A stretch of DNA of 22,598 nucleotides from Poteriospumella lacustris (lineage: Eukaryota; Sar; Chrysophyceae; Chromulinales; Dinobryaceae): the NCBI GenBank assembly GCA_008000375.1, contig SMOI01000468.1, positions 1 to 22,598 of the forward strand. The letters run 5' to 3'. Positions 1-8,668 of the stretch are shown one piece after another. The notes beneath the pieces are model-generated. The model worked only from the letters and a program-made list of their open reading frames with translations, made no database searches and was not told the origin of the DNA. Positions within the stretch are counted from its first letter, which is position 1; every line of letters starts with the position of its first letter. The position numbers and the translations under genes are program-made.

Positions 1-966
1 CACAACCGCCACCTGTTGAAGTACGCCAAACAGCTGCTGCTGCGACCATCGACGGCGGGGTCATCGGCGGGGCGTCCGTCGACGACGAGTGCGACTGCCT
101 CCTCCGCGACAACCGCTGGTACAGCCGCAGCACCAGCAGCAACAATAACAGGAGCAGCAGCAGGAGCCAGACCACGAAGCGCAGCCGCGACCGCTGTCCA
201 ACAAAAGGTGGCCCGGTTAACGAGCAACGGTTCGCAGTCGATGAAAGCACTGGGGATGGGGCCTCGTACAGCCGCCGCCGCAGACGACGTCGTCGTCAGT
301 GCCTTCGCCATGGGCAACCACGTCGATCCCCACAGCTTCGACGCCGCAGAGCTGGCGGCAACGGCATTGCCTGGACAAGGCCCTCGCGCGGTATCCCCTC
401 CGCCTCCGGCGACGGGGACGCCGCCTACCCAGACGGGGCCCACCAAGTTCAGCAAACTGAAGCAAATGCCCCGTGCACAGTCCACGACCGCGCTGCCGCT
501 GCCGACCACCACCGGCGCTGCCGCCGCCGCCGCCTCGTCGTCGACGCAGCAGTTCCGTGCACGTACGGACGCCAACTCTGCGGCGTATCTGCAGGCGCAT
601 CGGTGGGTCCCACGCGTCAACGACGGTGTCCTGGGCAGTACCCTCGGTGCACGCCCTGGATCCGCCGCCGCCGCCGCCGCCGCCACGGCAACAACAACAA
701 CAACAGCAGCAGCAGCAGCAGCGCATGGGGGTTACATGTTCGACGATGCGGACGACGGTGGCCGCCGCCACGGCGAGTTCTTTTTCTCCGACACGTCCAC
801 CACCTCGTCCGTTCCGGGGTACCTCGCCTACATGGACCAGCTGGACGCCGCGGCCGTGGCTCAGTATCCACCGCTCCTGCCGTATACACAACAACAGCAA
901 CCACCACCACCGCATGGAAGCCAAGATTCGTCACGACGGAGGGCGCAGCCACAAAAACGAAAATGA
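1..966 (+). CDS. 3' end of an unrecognised low-complexity protein (5' truncated)
   Basis: The frame is open from the first base of the window, so the true start lies upstream; a TTG at 16 is an ordinary Leu codon. About 321 residues are visible, ending PQKRK before TGA at 964-966. The sequence is dominated by Ala/Thr/Ser with short Pro, Gln and Gly stretches; a block near residues 270-300 (GYLAYMDQLDAAAVAQYPPL) is the most protein-like part. No catalytic motif, membrane segment or known domain is seen. A CAA/CAG-type triplet tract at about 688-722 is read here as Thr then Ala, not Gln. The frame chosen has the best coding character and ends cleanly, but the +2 frame over 473-1312 is also open, so frame choice rests on composition. 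This is probably the disordered C-terminal tail of a larger protein. Function unknown. Confidence 0.6.
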   Translation, partial: HNRHLLKYAKQLLLRPSTAGSSAGRPSTTSATASSATTAGTAAAPAATITGAAAGARPRSAAATAVQQKVARLTSNGSQSMKALGMGPRTAAAADDVVVSAFAMGNHVDPHSFDAAELAATALPGQGPRAVSPPPPATGTPPTQTGPTKFSKLKQMPRAQSTTALPLPTTTGAAAAAASSSTQQFRARTDANSAAYLQAHRWVPRVNDGVLGSTLGARPGSAAAAAAATATTTTTAAAAAAHGGYMFDDADDGGRRHGEFFFSDTSTTSSVPGYLAYMDQLDAAAVAQYPPLLPYTQQQQPPPPHGSQDSSRRRAQPQKRK

Positions 967-973
967 GCGATAC

Positions 974-1135
974 GGTAACGGTAACGGTAACGGTAACGGT
1001 AACGGTAACGGTAACGGTAACGGTAACGGTAACGGTAACGGTAACGGTAACGGTAACGGTAACGGTAACGGTAGCGGTAATGGTAGCGGTAACGGTAACG
1101 GTAACGGTAGCGGTAATGGTAGCGGTAATGGTAGC
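974..1135 (+). repeat. GGTAAC hexanucleotide array, 27 units
   Basis: Sixteen perfect GGTAAC units (974-1069) are followed by eleven variants (1070-1135) that interleave GGTAGC and GGTAAT with GGTAAC. The variant order is not random: GGTAGC-GGTAAT-GGTAGC appears twice. The array begins 7 bases after the stop codon of the upstream gene, so it should lie in that gene's 3' untranslated region. It reads as Gly-Asn or Val-Thr dipeptides in two sense frames, and is open in all three antisense frames. It is not a known telomere repeat. Confidence 0.97.
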
Positions 1136-1230
1136 GGGCGGCGCGTTTTGTCGTACTGTACATGTCTTTCTCTCTCTGTGACTCTTTTCACCCGCACTTT
1201 ATGGTATATCGTTGGCGGTTTTACACACAT

Positions 1231-1280
1231 GCATGCATACATGCGTGCATGCATGCATACATGCGTGCATGCATGCATAC
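1231..1280. repeat. 20-base tandem repeat, 2.5 copies, alternating purine-pyrimidine
   Basis: The unit gcatgcatacatgcgtgcat occurs twice and then as a half copy. It is built of GCATGC and ATGCAT palindromes and is almost strictly alternating purine/pyrimidine, so it could form Z-DNA or a small cruciform. It lies in the 3' flank of the first gene, about 95 bases after the GGTAAC array. Confidence 0.9.
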
Positions 1281-1912
1281 CTCACAAAGACCGTTTTTCT
1301 GTAAATTATTGATGTTCATGAACACTCCGGGGTTGAGTAAACGTCGTTATTGTCGTTATTGCGTACCGTGTACCATGTACGTCGTTGTGACAGGCAGCGA
1401 CTGTTTTTTAAATGTGATTTGAAACACGCGGCGAACAAAAACAAGAAACGCACCGGGTGGTTAGAATAGAGATATGTAGATACCCATGATATCGACAAGA
1501 GTTGGCAGGTTTTTTTTTTACTACCTACACAATACATTCTGTAGACTACTGTATACATACTGTAGCCGATACCAGCACCAGCCGTCATCATCGTCGTCAT
1601 CGTGTCTGCTGCACTTCTCTTCGGTGGGCGCTTCTTCTGCCACCTGTTCTCTTCTACACCATCTACGGTCTACATAACTACAGTGCACAGAGAGATTGCG
1701 ATTGAACATTGGTCGGGAAACATATCATCACTTTCAATATACAACGTTTTTTTTGATTTTGCCAGTGTGATCCGCCAGTGTCTGCGAGTGTGGGTTCCTT
1801 GGTGATTGGTTGATTGATTGGTTGGTTGGTTGCATTCGTTAGGATAAGCGACGGTCAATTAGGAGAGTCTAGTTAGTGTGTCACATAGGAATCCTTCGAA
1901 AGACTGCTTGCA

Positions 1913-3838
1913 ATGAGCGAAGTGGTGCCCAGAAAGGAGGAACCTCCCTTTCCGTGGATGGGCATGTCCTTTCTGTGTTTGGGGATGCTGGCCCATTCGA
2001 TTGTGTTCACCTCCCCACTGCCGTATGTCGCCTTCATGGTGGTGGACTTCAAAATGACCGACAATCTGGACGAGGCCGGGTATACAGCCGGCTGGATTAC
2101 GGGAATGTTCATGATGGGTAGAACCGTTGCTGGTGTGCCTTGGGGTATGGCCGCCGATCGATATGGCCGCAAGATGTGTTTGTTCATTTCGATGGTGAAT
2201 GTGGCCGTATTGGGAACACTCTTTGGGTTTTCTACCTCGTTTACCATGGCTGTGTTCTTACGCTTTATGATTGGTCTGGGGAATGGGTTTATGGGTGTCT
2301 GTAAAACCGTCGTCACCGAGATGGTCCTCTGCAAGGAACATGAAGTACGCGCGTTTGGTTTCATCAATGGCGTTTGGGGGTTGGGGTTGATTGTAGGTCC
2401 AGCGATTGGAGGATTGCTTTCCCGGCCGGCGATACAATACCCTGGTATCTTTACTGAAGATGGATTGTGGGGAAGGTATCCATATCTGCTGCCGTCGTTG
2501 ACCTGTGCGTTCTTCGCCGCGCTGGCCGCGGTGGGCGTGTTTTTGTTTGTCCCGGAGACGCTGAAAACGAGAGTCTCCAATGCACCATCATCATTATCAG
2601 CATCACCATCAGCAGCAACACAACGGTACGAGAAATTGACTGATCAAAGTACTCATTCCGGCAGCGGTAAATCGGTGACGTCCGAGGACACAGACACCGA
2701 GGAAGACGAGGCGTTCCGTAAAGATCAACAGGAGTTTTTGGGATCCTTTGGCTGGAACCAACGGCGATTGGATTTGACCATTTCCAAGAGTGCATTACTG
2801 GTGGCCATGGCACCATCTTCATCTTTATCTTCGTCGTCGTCGTCGTCTCCTGTAACCGACGATGAAGAATCAAAAGATTCCCCGGTCGACGAAGAAACGG
2901 GACTGGAACTGACACAACTCCCGGCGGTGTCACACGAACGATCGCCGATGCACACTACCGCAGCATTGACCGATGGCGATGATGGTGATGGTGATGATGG
3001 TGATGAAAACTTCTTTCCGAAGGGGGATTCACCAGAGTTAATGGAAGCCGGTGCAGAGGTATCCTCCTCGATCAGTGACACGGAGGATACAGCGACAACG
3101 AAGCCCAAGTTACCAGCGACGATGATGGAAATCCTCCAAAGCACGCAAATTCAGTTTTTGTTTGTGGTGTACATGTCATACTGCTTTCTCATCATGTACA
3201 TCGATGAAACCTTCCCCTTGTGGTGTGTGACATCGGTGAGCAATGGTGGGTTGGGATGGGAATCGGCAGAAGTTGGTGAAACCTTGGCCTCGATCGGCTT
3301 AGGATTGGTGGTGTTCCAGTTGTTTGCGTACGAGTGGATGATCAACAAGTTCTTCAACACCGGTGCAGTCCGAACGTATTTCCATTTGCTGCTATGTTCC
3401 GCTACCTTCATGATCATTCTGCCCTTGCTAAGTGATGCGGCGTTACGTGGGTTGCGTGCGACGGAAGGAAGTCATTTGCACACCAAATCGAACGCCATAT
3501 TGCGTTTGGCGATCGTTGGTTGTTGGTTGTGCTATCGTATACCAGCAACTGCTGCATTTTCCACGTTGGCGATGGTTGTGAATGGATCTGTTGACCAATC
3601 GATGCGTGGCACCATGAATGGTTTGATCATGACGGCAGGGTCAGTGGGCAATGGATTGGGTCCAATTGTTGGCTCGACTGTGTATGCCTTTGCCCTGTCC
3701 ACGACGTATCACGGCGACACTCATCATTCGCAACCCAAAATATTGCCGATCGATGGGCGAATTGTCTTTATCACTGGGGGCTTGATGGCCATTGCTCTGG
3801 CGTACACAGTGCGTGCCAAGATGGTGGTCGATGAGTAA
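1913..3838 (+). CDS. Major facilitator superfamily transporter, ZIFL/DHA1-like
   Basis: This is a 641-residue, single-exon, multi-pass membrane transporter. The N-terminal half carries about six membrane segments between residues 17 and 213. The MFS signature loop after segment 2 is clear (WGMAADRYGRK, residues 77-87), and a DHA1-type stretch follows in segment 5 (GLGLIVGPAIGGLL, 156-169). A second set of segments starts near residue 410. The overall match to plant zinc-induced-facilitator-like (ZIFL) proteins is good around the first four helices, but the N-terminal CPGC motif typical of plant ZIFLs is missing. The central cytosolic loop is very long (about residues 218-405), acidic and rich in Ser/Asp, much longer than in usual family members. 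The ATG at 1913 sits just before a short soluble leader and gives the full first helix. The substrate cannot be deduced; ZIFL relatives move metal chelators, organic acids or K+/H+. Confidence 0.88.
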   Translation: MSEVVPRKEEPPFPWMGMSFLCLGMLAHSIVFTSPLPYVAFMVVDFKMTDNLDEAGYTAGWITGMFMMGRTVAGVPWGMAADRYGRKMCLFISMVNVAVLGTLFGFSTSFTMAVFLRFMIGLGNGFMGVCKTVVTEMVLCKEHEVRAFGFINGVWGLGLIVGPAIGGLLSRPAIQYPGIFTEDGLWGRYPYLLPSLTCAFFAALAAVGVFLFVPETLKTRVSNAPSSLSASPSAATQRYEKLTDQSTHSGSGKSVTSEDTDTEEDEAFRKDQQEFLGSFGWNQRRLDLTISKSALLVAMAPSSSLSSSSSSSPVTDDEESKDSPVDEETGLELTQLPAVSHERSPMHTTAALTDGDDGDGDDGDENFFPKGDSPELMEAGAEVSSSISDTEDTATTKPKLPATMMEILQSTQIQFLFVVYMSYCFLIMYIDETFPLWCVTSVSNGGLGWESAEVGETLASIGLGLVVFQLFAYEWMINKFFNTGAVRTYFHLLLCSATFMIILPLLSDAALRGLRATEGSHLHTKSNAILRLAIVGCWLCYRIPATAAFSTLAMVVNGSVDQSMRGTMNGLIMTAGSVGNGLGPIVGSTVYAFALSTTYHGDTHHSQPKILPIDGRIVFITGGLMAIALAYTVRAKMVVDE

Positions 3839-4359
3839 TCGATTGCTACGCAACCGCTACATACGCCACTGCAGCAGTTCTCCCTGTACATAGATATATT
3901 GAAGTAGTGATGGACACCCCCTTCCCAAATTGATTGTTTTTCATTTTCCGACGCGAGATTTCTTTGTGGTAGCTAGATTTTGAATCTCTTTTGTTATGTC
4001 CCAGTATGCTTGAAGCCATCCCAACCAATATTGAATATTTGATCTATCAAAGAAGCAAATGAAGCGAGTAAAGCATCAGTTCGGTTCATTGTAAATGATA
4101 GTGTGCTCATTGGTACACTTTAACTATCCGCATTTTTTCAACTCATTCCTTATGGTAACAGAAGAATCGACTCGCAACAAAAGCACATGAAGCAATTAAA
4201 GCCAGTTGATGAGATTGCAGTTGAATTACTTTTAGAATCGTTTTTCATATAGATGCAAAGCACTCACAAGCAAGCACAACCCCGATTCAGAATAAGAAAA
4301 GAGGTACAAGTATCGTGAGACACGCTGGAAGTCACTACACTTGGTATAGAAGAAGGGTT
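3839..4359. other. AT-rich convergent spacer
   Basis: This 521-base spacer lies between the 3' ends of the MFS gene (+) and the small helical gene (-). It is AT-rich relative to its flanks and has no ORF with coding character. It presumably holds both 3' untranslated regions. I see no canonical AATAAA close to either stop. Confidence 0.6.
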
Positions 4360-4641
4360 TTACGTACTTCCATCGCAACTATCATTTGCAACGCTCTCCA
4401 AGATGACATCGAGTCGTTGGACAACTTTCTGCAAGCGCTGCGACTGAACTCCGAGCTCATGATCACATTCTACTTTGTTATCTGTCAAGTGGGCTACCCT
4501 GTCCAGCTGATTTTTCATCCGATGAATCGCTTTGCAAATGGAGTTAAGGGCCATAAATGCACTGTTTGCCTCTTCTTCGGCAATTTTAACAAGCTCTATT
4601 TCTTCAACTTCAGGCACAGTGGAATCTGCGTCTTTACTCAT
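4360..4641 (-). CDS. Small helical/coiled-coil protein, 93 residues, unrecognised
   Basis: The ATG at 4641 opens a 93-residue acidic protein starting MSKDADSTVPEVEEIELVKI and ending DSCDGST before TAA. The open frame extends upstream only to a TTG, so the ATG is preferred. Residues about 12-88 look like two amphipathic helices with heptad-like Leu/Val/Ile spacing and no low-complexity tract, unlike its neighbours, which favours a real gene over a chance ORF. Its size and pattern recall small coiled-coil subunits of BLOC-1/BORC-type complexes, but no diagnostic motif is visible and I do not assign a family. It lies downstream of the MAGE gene on the same strand, with 362 bases between. An overlapping + strand ORF (4315-4911) looks like its antisense shadow. 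Confidence 0.5.
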   Translation of the reverse strand: MSKDADSTVPEVEEIELVKIAEEEANSAFMALNSICKAIHRMKNQLDRVAHLTDNKVECDHELGVQSQRLQKVVQRLDVILESVANDSCDGST

Positions 4642-5003
4642 GACGCCAAATTGATCGAATCCAAGCAAGTACTCGTATCTTCGAATCGTTCGAAGGTAAA
4701 TACAAACCGTCAGGACAACAGCCCACCAAAGACATGTGAATTGTCATTCACACAGAAGAGGACTGCGGAATGCTGTCACACAGTCGAAACGAGGAACTTG
4801 AATAAAACGAGGAGAAGGGACACAATAGTGACCAGCAGGGGCGGAAGAAGATCCCTCACCACCAGCAGTGAGCCCCACCGCCCAGCAGCGGACAGCACTT
4901 TCGCACACTGAACACAACCCAAAGTCACAACGTGTCGCTTGTGACGACGATGGTATTTACATGGCTGATAACGTTTACAATATTATAACGAATATGGATG
5001 CAC
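4642..5003. other. Spacer between MAGE/Nse3 gene and small helical gene
   Basis: This 362-base stretch follows the stop of the upstream minus-strand gene and precedes the ATG of the small gene. It should carry the 3' flank of the first and the promoter and 5' leader of the second. No repeat or RNA gene is recognised. Confidence 0.45.
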
Positions 5004-6133
5004 TCAATTCTCGGCGTCGTCGTCTTCGCTCTCATCATTCGCCTGCGAGAAATATAGAACAGTCAAGAGAGTGACGTAGACTGTACGGTTGAATGTCCTT
5101 ACCTCCTCCAACAACTTCAATTCCATTTCATCGACGGGCTGACCCAAGATATGGTAGTAAGAGATCAATAAGTTGCGAACACCGATCTGTGTCAATATAA
5201 AGCGAGTCGTAAGTGTCGGAAAACAGCACAGACAGCATCGAACATACCTCCAAGTAGAACCGCGGGCCCCATTCGTAGATGTTGCGCATCGTGTCCGCTG
5301 AATCAGCTTCATCCTTACTGACAACAACATATTCTTCCTTACGCAGTCTTTCAAGCATATCGAGAAGTGATTGCCCCAATTCCGGTACAGAGGCTAATGA
5401 ATCACGACTTGTTGATGTCTTGGCAGCGGTCGAGAGAGTTTTGGGAAATCGGATATCAAGCTTGTGCAGTTGCCGAGATATTTCGGATAAGGTGATTTTG
5501 TGACCATTTCCGGAATAGATAAGGTGAAAGATAACGAACTTGAATCCTTGGAACGCTACGGAAGTTGTGGGGGTTCCGTTTTGCAGAACTGCCCTGACAT
5601 TTCGCACATCTGCTTCACTAAGTGACGGGGAGACCAAAAGCAGAGTGTTCACGAGATAAAGTTCATCGCGTTTTCCTTTGCTATATCCTTTAATGGCATC
5701 GCCAGGAACGATTAGATAACCTGTTAGCTTCAACAGTCTATCTTGAACATGAGAAAGGACGGCCGAAACAGACTTTTTGCATTCCGGTTCAATTTGCGCG
5801 AGAACTTCGCCAACGGCGGCTCTATTTATATGTTCCTTCCTTGATCCTGTCAGAGCGATGAAAATTAATTGTTTGTTCATCGAACTAACAGGTCGAACAG
5901 CACTCACCTTTGAAGACGAAGAACCGGAAAACAGCCTTGATGCATGCATTCCTGCGTTCTTCGTGCATAGCTTCAAAGCGGGCCAACTCGGCAGGCTTCG
6001 GAGCAAATTTATAATCGGAGGATAGATACATCGGTTCGAGGTTGACTTTCACTTGCTTTGCAGCAACATCCACTTGTTCATCACTATCATCATCGGCAAC
6101 GATATCTGACCGCCTACGCTTCACTCCACTCAT
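5004..6133 (-). CDS. MAGE-domain protein, likely Nse3 subunit of SMC5/6
   Basis: Four exons can be joined: 6133-5908, 5846-5248, 5186-5103 and 5042-5004, giving 315 residues. The introns are 61, 61 and 60 bases, start GTGAGT, GTATGT and GTAAGG, and end in AG; each junction restores an uninterrupted MAGE-like sequence. The N-terminus (MSGVKRRRSDIVADDDSDEQ) is basic then acidic. The MAGE homology domain runs from about residue 65 to 290. It includes FRFFVFKGSRKEHINRA across exon junction 1, the hydrophobic winged-helix blocks, and the family hallmark YEWGPRFYLEI across junction 2. A 12-residue acidic tail ends the protein. In most non-animal eukaryotes the single MAGE protein is Nse3, which pairs with the Nse1 RING protein and Nse4 kleisin in the SMC5/6 DNA repair complex; that role is inferred from family. 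The ATG at 6133 is chosen because the longer frame begins only at a TTG. Confidence 0.85.
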
Positions 6134-6541
6134 CTCAATCAACCAAAACGATTAATATCCAAAAAATGAATCGAGATGATGGAGGTGGATACACTGTTGT
6201 GCAATTTCCTGCCGTATTTGGTTGACTATCACAGTGTTGCAGTCAACATTTGACTCGCATTTCCAATTTCACTTCCGATCGATCGATCGATTGACCCCTC
6301 GTTGCAGCGTCATCGTCGTCTCGGTCATCATCTCGAGCGTTTCAAAAAGCGACCACTCGTGGAAGGGGCAGCAGCGCGGGAGGAAATTTGAATTTGGCCG
6401 CTGCTCCATGTGGAAATTGAAATGGAATGAACGTAGAGAAAGGTCAACAAGCACACAACGCTGCCAGATCTTTCACAGTATAGTTTCATCCTCCTCTCAC
6501 TGTTCCTCATTCGAATACGGATTCATTCCGCGAGAGAAGCG
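6134..6541. promoter_or_regulatory. Divergent intergenic region (Nse3-like / coiled-coil gene)
   Basis: This 408-base spacer separates two start codons that face away from each other, so it should hold both promoters. It includes a GATC tetramer repeat (6278-6292), which is self-complementary. No clear TATA box or other named element is supported. Confidence 0.45.
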
Positions 6542-8668
6542 ATGCAGAGATCGAAGAGTTTCACCAGCATTGCCTTTGACCAAAAGCGTAAAGGTGTCAC
6601 GAGAAAGAGCAGCCCCCAGCGCCAATCAAGACCAAAACCAGAATGGAATGATTATTTAACGGATCCCAATCGTTTTAAGGTTTCAGAAGACGATCTGCTC
6701 AAGAAGAAGCGACTCTTGGTATCGAAGAACAACATTTTGGCCCCTGAGTACCAACCGCCGTCTGTGCGATCGGCGATGGCCACCCCACGCAAATCTGAAT
6801 CCTCTCAATCAACACCTAGAAAGACTCCCCGTGAAGAGCATCGTCGTACCCATGAAGCGTCTTCGCCTGCCGTGCAGCGACAAGATCGCCCTGTCTCCTC
6901 GTTGGACCTCCTTCGTGAGTCACAAAGCCTCGCCGACGATGCCTCGAGTGATGAGAGCCGCCACAACGACTTTGATTCTGACCGTGATGATGATGATGGG
7001 GACGCAGCGAGCGCTTTCGAGCGCCGCTCTGCGCAGGTGGAGGAAGCCTCCATGGCACATCTCGACAGCGACGACGACGAGCCCGTTCGCAAGTCATCAA
7101 CGATGAAGATGGCCGCCAAGCGTACGCGAACACCAACAGCTCGTGACCACGACCATCACCGCCATCGCCATCACCATTCTCATCGCGGAGAAAGCGGCGC
7201 CTCTGCTGCAGCAAGTCCAAGTCCACGCCCAACCACGTGGGGCTCCGCCTCACGTGCCCTTTCTTCGGCCTCGCCGGTGAACAAGCGCGTTGGGAAGCCC
7301 CACAGCAGTTCAACGCCTGCATCCCATTCCACCTCAAGTGTTCCGCCACCCCCACCCGTGACAGCCGCAGCAGCGCCACATCATACGGCCAAGTTCGTGG
7401 AACGTTCCGATCGTATTGGCGACGACGACCTGTTGGACATCGCTCGCAACATCGACCATTTGCAACAAGAATTGCGGATGTACGAAGAAATCGCCGGCAA
7501 GAAATCGATTCTGGACGCGGAGGAATTGCAGTTGATCTTGGGCACCGATGAACACGGCACGTTGAACGTCGATGCGTTGACTCAAAAGACGGTCATTCGG
7601 TATCTCGTGTCGCTCGTCTGTCAAACGATGACGTATACACTGCAAAGCGAAGTGAAACAACAACACCTGGAGAGTGAAATGTCGTTGATGCAAAGCAAAA
7701 TGGACGACGTCTTGCGGCTCTTGCATCAACAGCAGCAACAACAGACGGCGGCGTCGTACTCGCGGTTTGTCCTGTCGGCACCACCGATGCTGGCCTCGTT
7801 ACCGGTGCCTCCTCCTCCTCCTCCTGCACCACCGGCCACCTCTACCGCCTACGATCATGTGATGGCTGCCCATCAGACGGACGAGGCGCGCTATGAAGAG
7901 CGCTGGTCGACGCCGATCGCGTCTTCCGCGTGGGCGTCGCCGGACACGGCGGTGGCGGCCGCGGCGGCGACAGCGCACGCCCCGACGACGCCGTTCTACG
8001 GTACGTCCACCTCGGATTGGCTGTTCATGCGCAATTCCCCCGCCGTTGCTGCAGCACCACAGCCACAACAACAACCATCCCCGGTGAAGGCGGCGTCCAT
8101 GCCGTACGCAGCGACGCCGAAGGCCGCCAGCAGCGCGTCACCGGCGGCGGCGGCGGTGGCGGAGGCGGAGGCGTTTCAGACACCCACCTACGAGTACAAC
8201 CTATCACCGGAGACGGCCGCCGATCTGGCGTCTCGTACGTACGACATGTACGTCGCCCAACAACAACAACAGAAGCGCACGATGCCGTCGTCTTCGTCCT
8301 CGTCGTCGAGAGCATCGGATAGCGGCTTGGGGGAGTTGGATCATTACGACGAGATGATCGATCGTCTGTCGTACCAGTTCTCCTCGACGAAGGCCGCCAA
8401 GTATTACCCTCCTCCTCCTCCGCCACCTTCTTCTGCCGGCACTGCCGCCGCCTCGGCCTTCCCCTCCGACGGTGTCTCGATCGTGGTGCCCCATGCCACT
8501 GCACCTACACCGTCCAAGCCCTCCCCACATCCATTCCAGGTGGCCTATACACGCAGTAGCGGTGGTGGGAATGCCTTGTTCCCTGCCAGTCCACCGACGG
8601 CGAAGAAAATCTACGATGCCAGTCTCGGCAACTACTCGTTGGTCGACGACACCTACGACGACGCCTAG
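6542..8668 (+). CDS. 708-residue disordered protein with a central coiled coil
   Basis: This is a single exon with no recognised family. Three regions stand out. Residues 1-75 form a basic, low-repeat N-terminal module containing PEWNDYLTDPNRFKVSEDDL and then KKKRLLVSKNNILAPEY, which looks conserved rather than repetitive. Residues about 285-400 form an acidic-start coiled coil (NIDHLQQELRMYEEIAGKKS onward, then VKQQHLESEMSLMQSKMDDV) ending in a Gln tract. The rest is disordered, with Ser, His, Ala, Pro and Gln runs. There is no signal peptide or membrane segment. The architecture is typical of cytoskeletal or centrosome/basal-body scaffolds, and it converges with a ciliary gene, but that is only a suggestion. 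The ATG at 6542 gives a natural MQRSKSF start. The protein ends LVDDTYDDA. Confidence 0.7.
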   Translation: MQRSKSFTSIAFDQKRKGVTRKSSPQRQSRPKPEWNDYLTDPNRFKVSEDDLLKKKRLLVSKNNILAPEYQPPSVRSAMATPRKSESSQSTPRKTPREEHRRTHEASSPAVQRQDRPVSSLDLLRESQSLADDASSDESRHNDFDSDRDDDDGDAASAFERRSAQVEEASMAHLDSDDDEPVRKSSTMKMAAKRTRTPTARDHDHHRHRHHHSHRGESGASAAASPSPRPTTWGSASRALSSASPVNKRVGKPHSSSTPASHSTSSVPPPPPVTAAAAPHHTAKFVERSDRIGDDDLLDIARNIDHLQQELRMYEEIAGKKSILDAEELQLILGTDEHGTLNVDALTQKTVIRYLVSLVCQTMTYTLQSEVKQQHLESEMSLMQSKMDDVLRLLHQQQQQQTAASYSRFVLSAPPMLASLPVPPPPPPAPPATSTAYDHVMAAHQTDEARYEERWSTPIASSAWASPDTAVAAAAATAHAPTTPFYGTSTSDWLFMRNSPAVAAAPQPQQQPSPVKAASMPYAATPKAASSASPAAAAVAEAEAFQTPTYEYNLSPETAADLASRTYDMYVAQQQQQKRTMPSSSSSSSRASDSGLGELDHYDEMIDRLSYQFSSTKAAKYYPPPPPPPSSAGTAAASAFPSDGVSIVVPHATAPTPSKPSPHPFQVAYTRSSGGGNALFPASPPTAKKIYDASLGNYSLVDDTYDDA

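Larger units (their letters stand above)
967..1912. other. Spacer between the truncated gene and the MFS gene
   Basis: This 946-base spacer holds no convincing gene. It starts with the hexamer array and the 20-base ATGC-rich repeat described separately, then becomes AT-richer. Close to the MFS start there is a TTGG/TTGA-rich stretch (1802-1832) with two ATTGG boxes (inverted CCAAT) at 1805-1809 and 1817-1821, about 90-110 bases before the ATG. The right half presumably contains the MFS promoter and 5' untranslated region. Short ORFs here look like chance. Confidence 0.5.

Noticed and set aside
974-1135. Telomere repeat or CRISPR array
   Set aside because: GGTAAC is not a known telomere unit, the array is internal beside genes, and units are contiguous with no spacers.
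473-1312. +2 frame ORF ending in a Gly-Asn repeat
   Set aside because: Its composition is shadow-like (Pro/Arg/His) and the Gly-Asn part is only the translated hexamer array; the frame ending at 966 is preferred, though frame choice for this tail is not certain.
4315-4911. 198-codon + strand ORF
   Set aside because: It starts at a non-ATG codon and lies antisense to the better-behaved 93-residue helical protein; no coding features of its own.
5885-5907. 23-base intron alternative in the MAGE gene (GTGAGT to TTAG)
   Set aside because: Too short compared with the other introns, and the 61-base choice (5847-5907) restores the MAGE sequence FVFKGSRKEHINRA without extra residues.
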